Positions 31,416 through 40,804 of a stretch of 54,503 nucleotides of DNA are shown here, one piece after another. Made by a program: the position numbers and the translations under genes. Position 1 is the first letter of the stretch. The number at the start of each line of letters is the position of its first letter. This stretch comes from Acetatifactor sp. (lineage in GTDB: Bacteria; Bacillota; Clostridia; Lachnospirales; Lachnospiraceae): assembly GCA_029055435.1 (NCBI GenBank), contig JAIDDH010000030.1, forward strand, positions 1-54,503, written 5' to 3'. The notes beneath the pieces were generated by a model. It worked only from the letters and a program-made list of their open reading frames with translations, made no database searches and was not told the DNA's origin.

Positions 31416-34400
31416 ATGTTTGATGTGAAGAGGGAAGAGGCACAGGCTCCTCTTTATCGGGAGGCGTTTGAGCATGACAATTGTGGTATTGGCGCATGTG
31501 TCAATATCAATGGCAGGAAGAGCAGGGAGACCGTAGAGAATGCTTTAAAGATTGTGGAGAATCTGGAGCACAGAGCCGGCCGGGATGCTGAAGGCAAGAC
31601 CGGAGACGGCGTGGGGATTCTCACACAGATACCCCATAAATTCTTTGCACGGGTGACGAAGGCTCTGGGCATCGAGCTGGGCGGTGAGCGTGAATATGGT
31701 GTGGGAATGTTCTTTTTCCCGCAGGAGGAGCTGCGCCGCAATCAGGCAAAGAAGATGTTTGAGATTATCGTGGAGAAGGAGGGGCTGGAATTCCTGGGCT
31801 GGAGAGAGGTGCCAACCTTCCCCAATGTGCTGGGACATAAAGCCGTAGAGTGCATGCCCTGTATCATGCAGGGATTTGTGAAAAAGCCCGAGGATGTGGA
31901 GAAGGGGCTGGCCTTCGACCGCAGGCTGTATATGGCAAGGCGCGTGTTTGAGCAGTCTACCGATGATACATATGTGGTATCTTTTTCCAGCCGGACGATT
32001 GTATATAAGGGCATGTTTCTGGTGGGGCAGCTGCGCACCTTCTTTGCGGATCTGCAGAGCGCGGATTTCGAGTCTGCCATCGCCATGGTGCATTCCCGTT
32101 TCTCCACCAACACGAATCCCAGCTGGGAGCGGGCTCATCCCAACAGATTAATGGTACATAACGGCGAGATCAACACCATCCGCGGTAATGCGGACAAGAT
32201 GCTGGCGCGGGAAGAAAATATGGAGTCGGAGTATCTGAAGGGTCAGTTGCACAAGGTGCTGCCCGCCATCAACAAGACGGGCTCGGATTCCGCCATGCTG
32301 GACAATACGCTGGAATTTCTGGTGATGAGCGGCATGGAGCTGCCACTGGCGGTGATGATAGCTATTCCCGAGCCTTGGGCCAACAACAAGGCCATGTCCC
32401 AGACCAGAAGGGATTTTTACCAGTATTATGCCACGATGATGGAGCCGTGGGACGGCCCCGCATCCATCCTGTTCTCCGACGGAGATATCATGGGAGCAGT
32501 GCTGGACAGAAATGGCTTGAGACCCTCCAGATATATGATTACGGAGGACGATACGCTGATTCTCTCCTCCGAGGTGGGCGTGCTGGATATCGATCCCGCT
32601 AAGATCAAAGTGAAGGAGAGGCTGCGCCCCGGTAAGATGCTTCTGGTGGACACCGTGCAGGGCAGAGTGATTGATGATGAGGAACTGAAGGAGAGCTATG
32701 CCGCAAGACAGCCCTATGGCGAGTGGCTGGACAGCAATCTGGTGGAGCTGAAGAATCTGCATATCCCCAATCAGCGTGTGCCTGAGTACACGCAGGAGGA
32801 GAGACAGCGCATGCAGAAGGCCTTCGGATATACCTATGACGAGCTGAAGACGGCCATTCTGCCCATGGCCAAAAATGGCAGCGAGGCCATCTCCGCAATG
32901 GGTGTGGATACTCCCATCCCGGTGTTGTCCAAGACCTATCATCCTCTGTTCCATTATTTTAAGCAGTTGTTCGCACAGGTGACAAATCCGCCCATCGACG
33001 CTATCCGGGAGGAGATTGTGACTTCCACTACGGTCTATATCGGGCCGGAGGGAAATCTTTTGGAGGAGCAACCTTCCAATTGTAATGTGCTGAAAGTGAA
33101 TAATCCCATTCTCACCAACACGGACCTGTTGAAAATCAGGACCATGAAGGCGGATGGTTTCAAGGTGGAGGTCGTACCCATCACCTATTATAAAAATACC
33201 AGTCTGGAGCGGGCCATTGACAGGCTGTTCGTGGAGGTGGACAGAGCATATCGGGACGGCGTGAACATCCTGATTCTCTCCGACAGAGGGGTGGATGAGA
33301 ACCATGTGGCGATTCCTTCCCTGCTTGCGGTGTCCGCACTGAATCAATATCTGGTGCGCACCAAGAAGCGTACCCGTGTGGCGCTGATTCTGGAGACCGG
33401 TGAACCCAGGGAGGTACATGATTTTGCCACGCTTTTGGGATATGGCGCCTGCGCTATCAATCCCTATCTGGCGCAGGAGTCCATCAAGGAGCTCATCGAG
33501 AATCACATGCTGGATAAGGATTACTATGCGGCAGTGAATGACTATAACAGCGCTGTGCTTCACGGCATTGTAAAGATTGCCTCCAAGATGGGTATCAGCA
33601 CTATACAGTCCTATCAGGGAGCGCGGATTTTTGAGGCCATCGGTATTGATTCCGAGGTAATCGAAAGGTATTTCAGCAATACGGTCTGCCGCGTGGGCGG
33701 CGTGAGCCTGAAGGATATCGAGAAGCAGGTGGATAATCTGCACTCCCAGGCTTTCGATCCGCTGGGACTGCAGACGGATTTGACTCTGGACAGTCCGGGA
33801 CATCACAAGGCCAGAAGCGGCGGGGACGAGCATCTCTACAATCCCGCTACGATTCATATGCTGCAGGAATCCACCAGACGGGGAGATTACGGTCTGTTCA
33901 AACAGTATACCGCCATGGTGAACGATGAGCATTCCATCCGGAATCTGAGAGGATTGATGGATTTTAACTTTCCTAAAAAGGGCGTCGCCATCGACGAGGT
34001 GGAGCCCGTGGAGTCCATTGTAACGAGATTTAAGACCGGGGCCATGTCCTATGGTTCTATTTCCAAGGAGGCCCATGAGACCATGGCTATCGCCATGAAC
34101 CGCCTGCACGGAAAATCCAATTCCGGCGAGGGCGGCGAGGATCTGGAGCGCCTGACTGTGGGTGAGGACGGCCTGAACCGTTGTTCTGCCATCAAGCAGG
34201 TGGCCAGTGGACGTTTTGGCGTCACCAGCAGATATCTGGTGAGTGCACAGGAGCTGCAGATTAAGATGGCTCAGGGGGCAAAGCCCGGCGAGGGCGGGCA
34301 TCTTCCCGGCGGAAAGGTTTACCCGTGGATTGCCAAGACCAGGCATTCCACCCCGGGTGTGTCTTTGATTTCCCCGCCGCCTCATCACGACATTTACTCT

Positions 34401-35963
34401 ATTGAGGACTTGGCGCAGTTGATCTATGATTTGAAAAATGCCAACAAGAAAGCCCGCATCTCCGTGAAGCTGGTGTCCGAGGCAGGTGTGGGCACGGTTG
34501 CGGCCGGTGTGGCGAAGGCCGGGGCGCAGGTCATTCTGGTGTCCGGCTACGATGGCGGCACGGGCGCTGCTCCGGGGAGCTCCATACACAATGCGGGACT
34601 TCCCTGGGAGCTTGGGCTTGCGGAGACCCATCAGACACTGATTATGAACGGGTTGAGAAATAAGGTCCGCATCGAGACGGACGGCAAGCTCATGAGCGGA
34701 CGGGACGTAGCTATCGCTGCCATTCTGGGAGCGGAGGAATTCGGTTTTGCCACGGCTCCGCTGGTGACCATGGGATGCGTCATGATGAGAGTGTGCAATC
34801 TGGATACCTGCCCTGTGGGCGTGGCTACGCAGAACCCGGAGTTGAGGAAGAAATTCCGGGGAAAGCCCGAGTATGTGGAGAATTTCATGAAATTTATCGC
34901 CCAGGAGCTGCGGGAGTATATGGCAAAGCTGGGCGTGCGCACTGTGGATGAGCTGGTGGGACACACGGAGCTTCTGAAGGTGAAGGACAATCTGACGGAC
35001 CGTCAGCAGAAGGTAGAGCTGAGTGCAATTCTCTCCAATCCCTATGAGGGAAGCCGGAAAAAAGTCACCTTCGATCCGAAGCAGGCCTATGATTTTGAAC
35101 TGGAAAAGACCATGGATGAGAGCGTGCTGTTGAAACAGCTGGGCAAAGCCATCGCTTCCGGACAGAAGCGCAGTGTGGAGGTAGAGGTGAAAAACACTGA
35201 CCGCGCCTTCGGTACGATTCTTGGAAGTGAGATCACGAGAAAGCTTGGGGACGATGTGGAGGAAGATAGCTACCGTGTGCTTTGTCAGGGCGCAGGTGGA
35301 CAGTCCTTCGGCGCGTTTATCCCCAAAGGCCTCACGCTGGAGCTGGTGGGTGATTCCAACGATTATTTCGGAAAGGGCCTCTCCGGCGGAAAGCTGATTG
35401 TCTATCCGCCCAAGGGCAGCAGATTTAAGGCTGAGGAGAATATCATTGTAGGAAATGTGGCGCTCTACGGCGCTACCAGCGGCAAGGCCTTCATAAACGG
35501 TGTGGCGGGAGAGCGCTTCTGTGTGAGAAACTCCGGTGCGAACGCCGTGGTGGAGGGCGTGGGCGACCACGGCTGTGAGTATATGACCGGCGGCCGCGTG
35601 GTGGTTCTGGGCAGCACGGGTAAGAATTTTGCAGCGGGCATGAGCGGCGGTATCGCCTATGTGCTGGATGAGAACAATGACCTGTACAAGAGACTGAACA
35701 AAGAGATGGTATCTTCCAACGAGATAACCTCCAAATATGATGTGCTGGAGCTGAAAGCCATGATTCAGGAGCATGTGGCGCTCACAAACTCCGAGAAGGG
35801 AAAGGAAGTGCTGGAGCACTTCGGCGAATATCTGCCCAAGTTCAAGAAGATTATTCCTCATGACTATGAGCGGGTATTAAAGACCATCGTGCAGATGGAG
35901 GAAAAGGGACTCAGCGCGGAACAGGCACAGATCGAGGCGTTTTATGCTAACACAAGAAAATAA
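31416..35963 (+). CDS. gltB: Glutamate synthase, large subunit
   Basis: About 1,515 residues, the full length of bacterial GltB. It makes two glutamates from glutamine and 2-oxoglutarate. The class-II amidotransferase domain begins at Cys23 (HDNCGIGA), to be exposed by removal of a short propeptide. The central and FMN-binding synthase domains follow (GYDGGTGAAPGSS), with the 3Fe-4S cysteines C1121, C1127 and C1132 in the expected C-x5-C-x4-C spacing. The C-terminal glycine-repeat domain starts near 1,260. ATG 31416 has AAAGGAG 8 nt upstream and gives a normal propeptide. An in-frame ATG at 31365 also has AAGGAG and would add 17 residues encoded by the hairpin. Followed by gltD. Confidence 0.96.
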   Translation: MFDVKREEAQAPLYREAFEHDNCGIGACVNINGRKSRETVENALKIVENLEHRAGRDAEGKTGDGVGILTQIPHKFFARVTKALGIELGGEREYGVGMFFFPQEELRRNQAKKMFEIIVEKEGLEFLGWREVPTFPNVLGHKAVECMPCIMQGFVKKPEDVEKGLAFDRRLYMARRVFEQSTDDTYVVSFSSRTIVYKGMFLVGQLRTFFADLQSADFESAIAMVHSRFSTNTNPSWERAHPNRLMVHNGEINTIRGNADKMLAREENMESEYLKGQLHKVLPAINKTGSDSAMLDNTLEFLVMSGMELPLAVMIAIPEPWANNKAMSQTRRDFYQYYATMMEPWDGPASILFSDGDIMGAVLDRNGLRPSRYMITEDDTLILSSEVGVLDIDPAKIKVKERLRPGKMLLVDTVQGRVIDDEELKESYAARQPYGEWLDSNLVELKNLHIPNQRVPEYTQEERQRMQKAFGYTYDELKTAILPMAKNGSEAISAMGVDTPIPVLSKTYHPLFHYFKQLFAQVTNPPIDAIREEIVTSTTVYIGPEGNLLEEQPSNCNVLKVNNPILTNTDLLKIRTMKADGFKVEVVPITYYKNTSLERAIDRLFVEVDRAYRDGVNILILSDRGVDENHVAIPSLLAVSALNQYLVRTKKRTRVALILETGEPREVHDFATLLGYGACAINPYLAQESIKELIENHMLDKDYYAAVNDYNSAVLHGIVKIASKMGISTIQSYQGARIFEAIGIDSEVIERYFSNTVCRVGGVSLKDIEKQVDNLHSQAFDPLGLQTDLTLDSPGHHKARSGGDEHLYNPATIHMLQESTRRGDYGLFKQYTAMVNDEHSIRNLRGLMDFNFPKKGVAIDEVEPVESIVTRFKTGAMSYGSISKEAHETMAIAMNRLHGKSNSGEGGEDLERLTVGEDGLNRCSAIKQVASGRFGVTSRYLVSAQELQIKMAQGAKPGEGGHLPGGKVYPWIAKTRHSTPGVSLISPPPHHDIYSIEDLAQLIYDLKNANKKARISVKLVSEAGVGTVAAGVAKAGAQVILVSGYDGGTGAAPGSSIHNAGLPWELGLAETHQTLIMNGLRNKVRIETDGKLMSGRDVAIAAILGAEEFGFATAPLVTMGCVMMRVCNLDTCPVGVATQNPELRKKFRGKPEYVENFMKFIAQELREYMAKLGVRTVDELVGHTELLKVKDNLTDRQQKVELSAILSNPYEGSRKKVTFDPKQAYDFELEKTMDESVLLKQLGKAIASGQKRSVEVEVKNTDRAFGTILGSEITRKLGDDVEEDSYRVLCQGAGGQSFGAFIPKGLTLELVGDSNDYFGKGLSGGKLIVYPPKGSRFKAEENIIVGNVALYGATSGKAFINGVAGERFCVRNSGANAVVEGVGDHGCEYMTGGRVVVLGSTGKNFAAGMSGGIAYVLDENNDLYKRLNKEMVSSNEITSKYDVLELKAMIQEHVALTNSEKGKEVLEHFGEYLPKFKKIIPHDYERVLKTIVQMEEKGLSAEQAQIEAFYANTRK

Positions 35964-35973
35964 GAACTTCTAA

Positions 35974-36033
35974 GACCGCAAAGTACGCGGTCAAAGAATT
36001 TCTAATTTTCTCAAAGAATGCTTCGCATTCTTT
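35974..36033 (+). other. Two hairpins between gltB and gltD
   Basis: GACCGC / GCGGTC (35974-35979 and 35987-35992) and AAAGAATGC / GCATTCTTT (36013-36021 and 36025-36033) form two stems in the 100-nt gap. Neither is followed by a long T-run. They may protect RNA ends or lower gltD expression relative to gltB. Confidence 0.5.
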
Positions 36034-36064
36034 CCACAATGATGAGTATTAGGAGGATATGAGA

Positions 36065-37558
36065 ATGGGTAAACCTACAGGTTTTATGGAATATGAGCGG
36101 GAGGTCAGTGAGGCTGAGGCTCCCGGTGAGCGGGTGAAGCATTTCAATGAGTTTCACAGGCATTTGCCGCGGGAGAAGCAGCAGCTTCAGGGGGCGCGCT
36201 GTATGGAGTGTGGAGTGCCTTTCTGTCAGGCGGGGATGATGATCTGCGGCATGGCCAGCGGGTGTCCTCTGCATAATCTGGTGCCGGAGTGGAATGATCT
36301 GGTCTACACCGGCAACTGGGAGCAGGCTTACAATCGGTTAAAGAGGACGAATAATTTCCCGGAATTTACTTCGAGGGTGTGTCCCGCCCTGTGTGAGGCG
36401 GCCTGCACCTGCGGATTGAACGGTGACCCTGTGGCCACCAAGGAGAATGAGTATGCCATTATCGAAAATGCGTATGCGGAAGGGTATGCGGCGGCCAATC
36501 CGCCCAAGGTGCGCACCGGAAAGCGCGTGGCAGTGGTGGGAAGCGGCCCGTCGGGACTAGCCGTGGCCGATCAGCTCAATCACAGGGGGCATGAGGTGAC
36601 GGTGTTCGAGCGCTCTGACAGAGTGGGCGGACTTCTGATGTACGGCATCCCCAATATGAAGCTGGAGAAGCAGATCGTGGAGCGCAAGGTAAAGATCATG
36701 GAAGAGGAGGGCGTGACCTTCGTCACCGGCACAGATGTGGGCAGGGACGTCAAAGCGGATAAGCTGCTCCATGATTTCGACAGGGTAGTGCTGGCCTGCG
36801 GTGCCTCCAATCCCAGAGATATCAAGGCTCCCGGCAGGGACGCCAAAGGCATTTATTTTGCGGTGGATTTTCTGAAGGCAAATACCAAGAGCCTGCTGGA
36901 TTCGCAGTTTGCAGATAAGACTTATGTGGACACCAAGGACAAGCATGTAATCATCATCGGGGGCGGGGACACGGGAAATGACTGTGTGGGCACTTCCATC
37001 CGCCACGGCGCAAAGAGCGTGACGCAGATCGAGATGATGCCCAAGGCGCCCGACAGCCGCGCCGAGAACAATCCATGGCCCGAATGGCCCAAGGTGTGCA
37101 AGACGGACTATGGTCAGGAGGAGGCCATCGCATTATACGGCCATGATCCCCGCATCTATGAGTCCACGGTGAAGGAGTTTGTCAAGGATAAGAACGGCAA
37201 TCTGAAGGCCGTGAAGATTGTGAAGCTGAGTTGGGTGAAGGATGAGAAGACCGGACGCATGAACATGCAGGAGATAGCGGGCAGTGAGCAGATGCTGGAC
37301 GCAGATATCGTGCTGATCGCGGCGGGATTTCTGGGCACACAGAGTTATGTGGCGGAGGCTTTCGGTGTGGAGCTGAACGAGCGCACCAATGTAAAGACCG
37401 AGGCCGGCGCATATCAGACCAGTGTGGACAAAGTGTTTGTCACAGGCGATATGCACCGGGGACAGTCTCTTGTAGTGTGGGCCATCCGCGAGGGCAGAGA
37501 GGCTGCCAGAGCCGTGGATGAGAGCCTGATGGGATATTCTAATCTGGTTGTGCAGTAG
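36065..37558 (+). CDS. gltD: Glutamate synthase, small subunit
   Basis: 497 residues. It feeds electrons from NAD(P)H to GltB. The N-terminal cysteine-rich region (CMECGVPFC, then CPLHN, CPALCEAACTCG) supports two 4Fe-4S clusters; an FAD-binding motif (VAVVGSGPSGLAVADQL) and a second Rossmann motif (HVIIIGGGDTGNDCVG) follow. The C-terminus has VFVTGDMHRGQSLVVWAI, typical of the family. ATG 36065 is preferred over 36059 because AGGAGG is then 8 nt away and the start MGKPTGFMEY matches GltD proteins. Confidence 0.96.
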   Translation: MGKPTGFMEYEREVSEAEAPGERVKHFNEFHRHLPREKQQLQGARCMECGVPFCQAGMMICGMASGCPLHNLVPEWNDLVYTGNWEQAYNRLKRTNNFPEFTSRVCPALCEAACTCGLNGDPVATKENEYAIIENAYAEGYAAANPPKVRTGKRVAVVGSGPSGLAVADQLNHRGHEVTVFERSDRVGGLLMYGIPNMKLEKQIVERKVKIMEEEGVTFVTGTDVGRDVKADKLLHDFDRVVLACGASNPRDIKAPGRDAKGIYFAVDFLKANTKSLLDSQFADKTYVDTKDKHVIIIGGGDTGNDCVGTSIRHGAKSVTQIEMMPKAPDSRAENNPWPEWPKVCKTDYGQEEAIALYGHDPRIYESTVKEFVKDKNGNLKAVKIVKLSWVKDEKTGRMNMQEIAGSEQMLDADIVLIAAGFLGTQSYVAEAFGVELNERTNVKTEAGAYQTSVDKVFVTGDMHRGQSLVVWAIREGREAARAVDESLMGYSNLVVQ

Positions 37559-37564
37559 AGTCCA

Positions 37565-37600
37565 ATGGATTCTTCAATGGAAAACCATGGAAGAATCCAT
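37565..37600. terminator. Hairpin between convergent gltD and M56 genes
   Basis: ATGGATTCTTC (37565-37575) pairs with GAAGAATCCAT (37590-37600), a perfect 11-bp stem. It overlaps the end of the minus-strand M56 gene. It lacks a clear T-run on either side. Confidence 0.4.
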
Positions 37601-39565
37601 GGAAGAGTCATCGGAATTTGAAGTAGCAGTCAATATGGCATTGTGAATGTCTTCACACGCCCTGAGCAGAATCTGCCCTCGCAGGTCCTGCCCAGGGTGT
37701 CTTTCGCTGTAGTCCAGCGTGTATTCTCCATAGTAAGTGAGTCTGCGGTATTCCGTCAGGTGATAGCCGATATAATCCTGCGTCGAGGAGGAGGCGGAGA
37801 GTTCGGACCAGACGGGGACGGAACAGATAGTGTCCAGTAGCTGTTCCAGTATGAGGTCGATACTGTCCGTGTCCAGTCCTGCGGTGAGCACGGCCTGGCG
37901 ATAACACTCCATCTCCTGCAGAAGCAGGTATTTTTGCGAGTCAAAAGCATCCGCCTGAGCGAAAGGGGGGAAATTCTTTCGGATACCCTCCTCATAATAC
38001 TTTCCGTCTCCCGGTATCCAATAATCTTCTAAAACATAGCCTTTCAGAGCCTCAGATTCCCGATAGACGGCTTCCGGCATGGACATGGAGAGCATCCGGT
38101 GGTAGTCATTATCTAAGGAAAAAGTAAGTATCACAGGAATGTGACTTCCGCTGATATCCTGAATTCCCTGGTCGGTAATTCCGTATTCCATATAGTAAGC
38201 CCATCCATAGTAAGAGATATTGTGCCGCGTGCTTCCTGAGGCAGAGGAGCCTTCCGATTTTGCCAGAAGTACGAAACTGCAGGCGGATCGGATAGCGGAT
38301 GGTGTGTAAGCGCTCCGATTGTGTGACAGAATGGCGTCGGTGATGGCTGTGGACTCATCCTGTGTGAGCGTTGTGAGTCTTTCATCGGGACTCAGATAAA
38401 TGTTGGGCATGATGTCGGGCGCGTCAGCGGGTGTATTGTCAGGTGTGTCGCCGACTTCATTGGGTGTGTTGTCGGATGCCTCATCGGGTGTGGGCGCTAT
38501 GGCGGTGTTACCGGGCGTATCGCTGTCAGGTGTCGACTGATTGTCGGTGAGTGTGTGTTCCTCTTCTGCAGCGGGAGAGGTCAGGAAGCAGAAGGCCGTG
38601 ACCGCACAGACCGCAATGGCCGCAATCACAAGGACAGGTGCGGGTCTGCGGTAGTTTTTGATTCGCAGGACGCGCTCTTTTACATTGAGCTCGCCGAATG
38701 CCAGAGGACAGGCGTTGATTGCGGAGCGATGTCCGGTGCGGCGGCCTGCATGAGTCTCTGTGCAGGAGAGCAGGGTCAGGGAGTAGGCTTTGCGCCGGGT
38801 GTCGTCCAGGCCGCGGATGACTTTTTCGTCACAAGCCAGCTCGATATCTTTGCAGAACAGCAGATAACTCAGCCAGACCAGCGGATGGAACCAGTATACC
38901 GACAGAATCAGAAAGCCCAGGGGCTTGAGCAGATGGTCTCTCCGGGCGATATGCGCCTGTTCGTGGGCCAGCACATGGGCGAGTTCATCTCCGTTCAGAT
39001 CATAGTGTACATAAATCTGTGGTCTGAGAATGCCCAGTATAAATGGAGAGCCTGCAAACTCGCTCTGACGGATATTGTCTCTGAGACGGGTTGCGGTGCT
39101 CATTTTCAGACGCAGGCAGATAAAGCTTCCCGCCAGATACATGAGCATGACAAAGATGCCGATGAGCCAGATGCAGGAGGCGATGAAGGTAATAATCTGC
39201 AGCGGATTGGCGCTGGCCTCGGGCGAAGGCGCAAAGGAGGCGGATATTATGGGATTAAGCTGCGCGTCCACCGCAGGGATGCCGCTGGAGATAGCGGGCG
39301 CGGGACTCTGCAGAATATTTTCAGGAATAGTCTCGGTGCTTGGAATCAGACTGAGAGGACTTTGCAGTGTAAAGGGGCAGAGCAGGCGAAGCCCCACCAG
39401 CATCCACAGCAGACAGCAAATCCATCGGGGGGCCTTCCTGAGAGCGAGACGAAGCAGCAGTACGGCGAGAATAAGCCAGCTTGCGCTGATGCTGAGATTG
39501 ACACATCTGAGGAAAGCAGTTTCTAATAGATTTTCTGATATGATTTCTGAAAAAAGGGTGTTCAT
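37574..39565 (-). CDS. M56 (BlaR1-like) membrane metallopeptidase
   Basis: 663 residues. It opens with two helices (LILAVLLLRLALRK onward), then a third near residue 125. HEQAH is at 201-205, followed by IELACDEKVIRG and a helix near residue 315 (VLVIAAIAVCAVTAFCFL). A proline-threonine-aspartate-rich spacer with repeated TPD/NTP units (about 340-390) precedes a sensor region of about 270 residues unlike those of the two other M56 proteins here. Expected role: membrane sensor protease acting on the upstream BlaI. AGGAGGTGA precedes the ATG closely. The gene lies 21 nt after its BlaI. Confidence 0.9.
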   Translation of the reverse strand: MNTLFSEIISENLLETAFLRCVNLSISASWLILAVLLLRLALRKAPRWICCLLWMLVGLRLLCPFTLQSPLSLIPSTETIPENILQSPAPAISSGIPAVDAQLNPIISASFAPSPEASANPLQIITFIASCIWLIGIFVMLMYLAGSFICLRLKMSTATRLRDNIRQSEFAGSPFILGILRPQIYVHYDLNGDELAHVLAHEQAHIARRDHLLKPLGFLILSVYWFHPLVWLSYLLFCKDIELACDEKVIRGLDDTRRKAYSLTLLSCTETHAGRRTGHRSAINACPLAFGELNVKERVLRIKNYRRPAPVLVIAAIAVCAVTAFCFLTSPAAEEEHTLTDNQSTPDSDTPGNTAIAPTPDEASDNTPNEVGDTPDNTPADAPDIMPNIYLSPDERLTTLTQDESTAITDAILSHNRSAYTPSAIRSACSFVLLAKSEGSSASGSTRHNISYYGWAYYMEYGITDQGIQDISGSHIPVILTFSLDNDYHRMLSMSMPEAVYRESEALKGYVLEDYWIPGDGKYYEEGIRKNFPPFAQADAFDSQKYLLLQEMECYRQAVLTAGLDTDSIDLILEQLLDTICSVPVWSELSASSSTQDYIGYHLTEYRRLTYYGEYTLDYSERHPGQDLRGQILLRACEDIHNAILTATSNSDDSSMDSSMVFH

Positions 39566-39586
39566 GGCGTCACCTCCTATATATGG

Positions 39587-39937
39587 CTACCCTTCGATGA
39601 TTTTGCGGATTTCTTCTACTTCCGCGTCCGACAGTTTCCGGTGCCGTCCGAAGGCGGCGATGAAAGCGGGGAGAGAGCCCTGGAATTTCTGTTCCACCAG
39701 TTCTTCAATCTCCGCCTCCTGTATCTCGTCCCTGGAGACGAGGGAGGTGACGATAGTGTCCTTGTTTTGGAGCACGCCCCGCTGGGACAGACGCTTGATG
39801 ACTGTGTATGTAGTGGTGGATTTCCAGCCCAGCTGTTCTTCGCAGAGCTTTACCAGGTCTTTGCTTTTGATGGGCTCATGCTCCCAGAGAATCAGACAGA
39901 AACGGTATTCGCTCTCAAATATTTTCGGTGTGTTCAT
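39587..39937 (-). CDS. BlaI/MecI/CopY family transcriptional repressor
   Basis: 116 residues, complete. The N-terminal winged helix has ESEYRFCLILWEHEPI and the recognition region LGWKSTTTYTVIKRLSQRG; the C-terminal dimer part has GSLPAFIAAFG. It is the third BlaI in the window and pairs with the M56 gene downstream. Ribosome binding site TTGGAGG lies 5-6 nt before the ATG. It probably binds the two palindromes at 40005-40018 and 40031-40044. Confidence 0.93.
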   Translation of the reverse strand: MNTPKIFESEYRFCLILWEHEPIKSKDLVKLCEEQLGWKSTTTYTVIKRLSQRGVLQNKDTIVTSLVSRDEIQEAEIEELVEQKFQGSLPAFIAAFGRHRKLSDAEVEEIRKIIEG

Positions 39938-40004
39938 AAGATACCTCCAAATGTCTCCTAAAATAGCTGTTTTTCGATTAAATATCTCCTAAATATCCCC
40001 GCAG

Positions 40005-40057
40005 TCTAATGCATTAGAGTATAAAATTAGTCTAATGTGTTAGAGCGGAGATGTCAA
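40005..40057 (-). promoter_or_regulatory. Promoter and twin palindromes of the third BlaI/M56 pair
   Basis: On the minus strand, TTGACA (40057-40052), 17 nt and TAGACT (40034-40029) form a promoter. TCTAATGTGTTAGA (40031-40044) overlaps the -10 box and TCTAATGCATTAGA (40005-40018, a perfect palindrome) lies just downstream of the start point. Their centres are 26 bp apart. The layout matches BlaI-type autorepression and mirrors the dyad at 2771-2815. Confidence 0.75.
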
Positions 40058-40155
40058 GTGGGAATTTTAGGGCTTTAATAAGTTTCTCATTTAATAGATA
40101 AATTTTTTCTGTTTTTAATCAATTATTTAATGTGGTAATCTAAAACAAAAAGAGA

Positions 40156-40184
40156 TTGACATTAAAACAAGAGACTGTTATAAT
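40156..40184 (+). promoter_or_regulatory. Consensus promoter of the secreted VWA-protein gene
   Basis: TTGACA (40156-40161), exactly 17 nt and TATAAT (40179-40184) are both perfect consensus boxes. The gene start follows 45 nt later. Strong constitutive transcription is expected unless an operator is hidden here. Confidence 0.75.
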
Positions 40185-40228
40185 GAGCTTGTTTTAATTT
40201 TAAAAATATAAAAATGGGAGAGTGTGGT

Positions 40229-40804
40229 ATGAACAGAAGATGGAAAAGAGTATTGGCAGTTATACTTGCAACAGCAATAGGGGTTGGTACAGTCAATGTA
40301 TCAGAGGTTTGCGCGCAGGAAAAAGTAGAGATCGGCAGCGGCTATCTGGAGACGAGTGCAGCGGAGACAGTGGTTGAAACACCAGTGAAAGATAAAACGG
40401 CAGATAATGCTGCCGTGGCGGATAATGCTGCCGTGGAGGCTGGAACTACAGCAGGAGATGATACAGGACGCGGGAGCTGGGATCAGACGACAACCGAGAA
40501 GGTGTTTGAAGGGGAAAATTACAAGGTTACATTCACCCTGACATCCTATTGGAATACGGGATACAATGCTAACATTAAACTGGAAAATACGGGGAACAGC
40601 ACAATCCAGAATTGGTGTCTGGGTTTTGACTATGATAATGCGATCACGAATATCTGGAATGCGGAAGTATCCGAAAATAACGGTAAAAAATATGTGATTA
40701 AGAATGCAGGCTGGAACCAGGACATTGTAGCCGGTGGAAGCATAGAGTTCGGTATTTCCGGCAACCATGCATTTAAGGGATTCCCGGAGAACTATGAATT
40801 ATAG
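40229..40804 (+). CDS. N-terminal fragment of a secreted CBM/VWA surface protein (frameshifted)
   Basis: 191 residues before a stop at 40802. A signal peptide (MNRRWKRVLAVILATAIGVG, cleavage near AQE) is followed by a low-complexity linker with a repeated NAAVADNAAV unit, then a first CBM2-like beta-sandwich (YNANIKLENTGNSTIQNW, IWNAEVSENNGKKYVIKNA). The frame breaks at the end of this module: the next residues IGTSAEVKQEDY continue in the -1 frame from base 40801. One missing base near 40799-40801 explains it. The start at 40229 has GGGAGAG upstream; an in-frame ATG at 40214 lacks one. Confidence 0.8.
   Translation: MNRRWKRVLAVILATAIGVGTVNVSEVCAQEKVEIGSGYLETSAAETVVETPVKDKTADNAAVADNAAVEAGTTAGDDTGRGSWDQTTTEKVFEGENYKVTFTLTSYWNTGYNANIKLENTGNSTIQNWCLGFDYDNAITNIWNAEVSENNGKKYVIKNAGWNQDIVAGGSIEFGISGNHAFKGFPENYEL

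Noticed and set aside
32148..35861. A minus-strand open frame of 1,237 codons opposite gltB
   Set aside because: It is the mirror of a strongly coding, codon-biased gene with all GltB motifs; the translated text is low-complexity (rich in His, Leu and Gln) and has no ribosome binding site or family motif.
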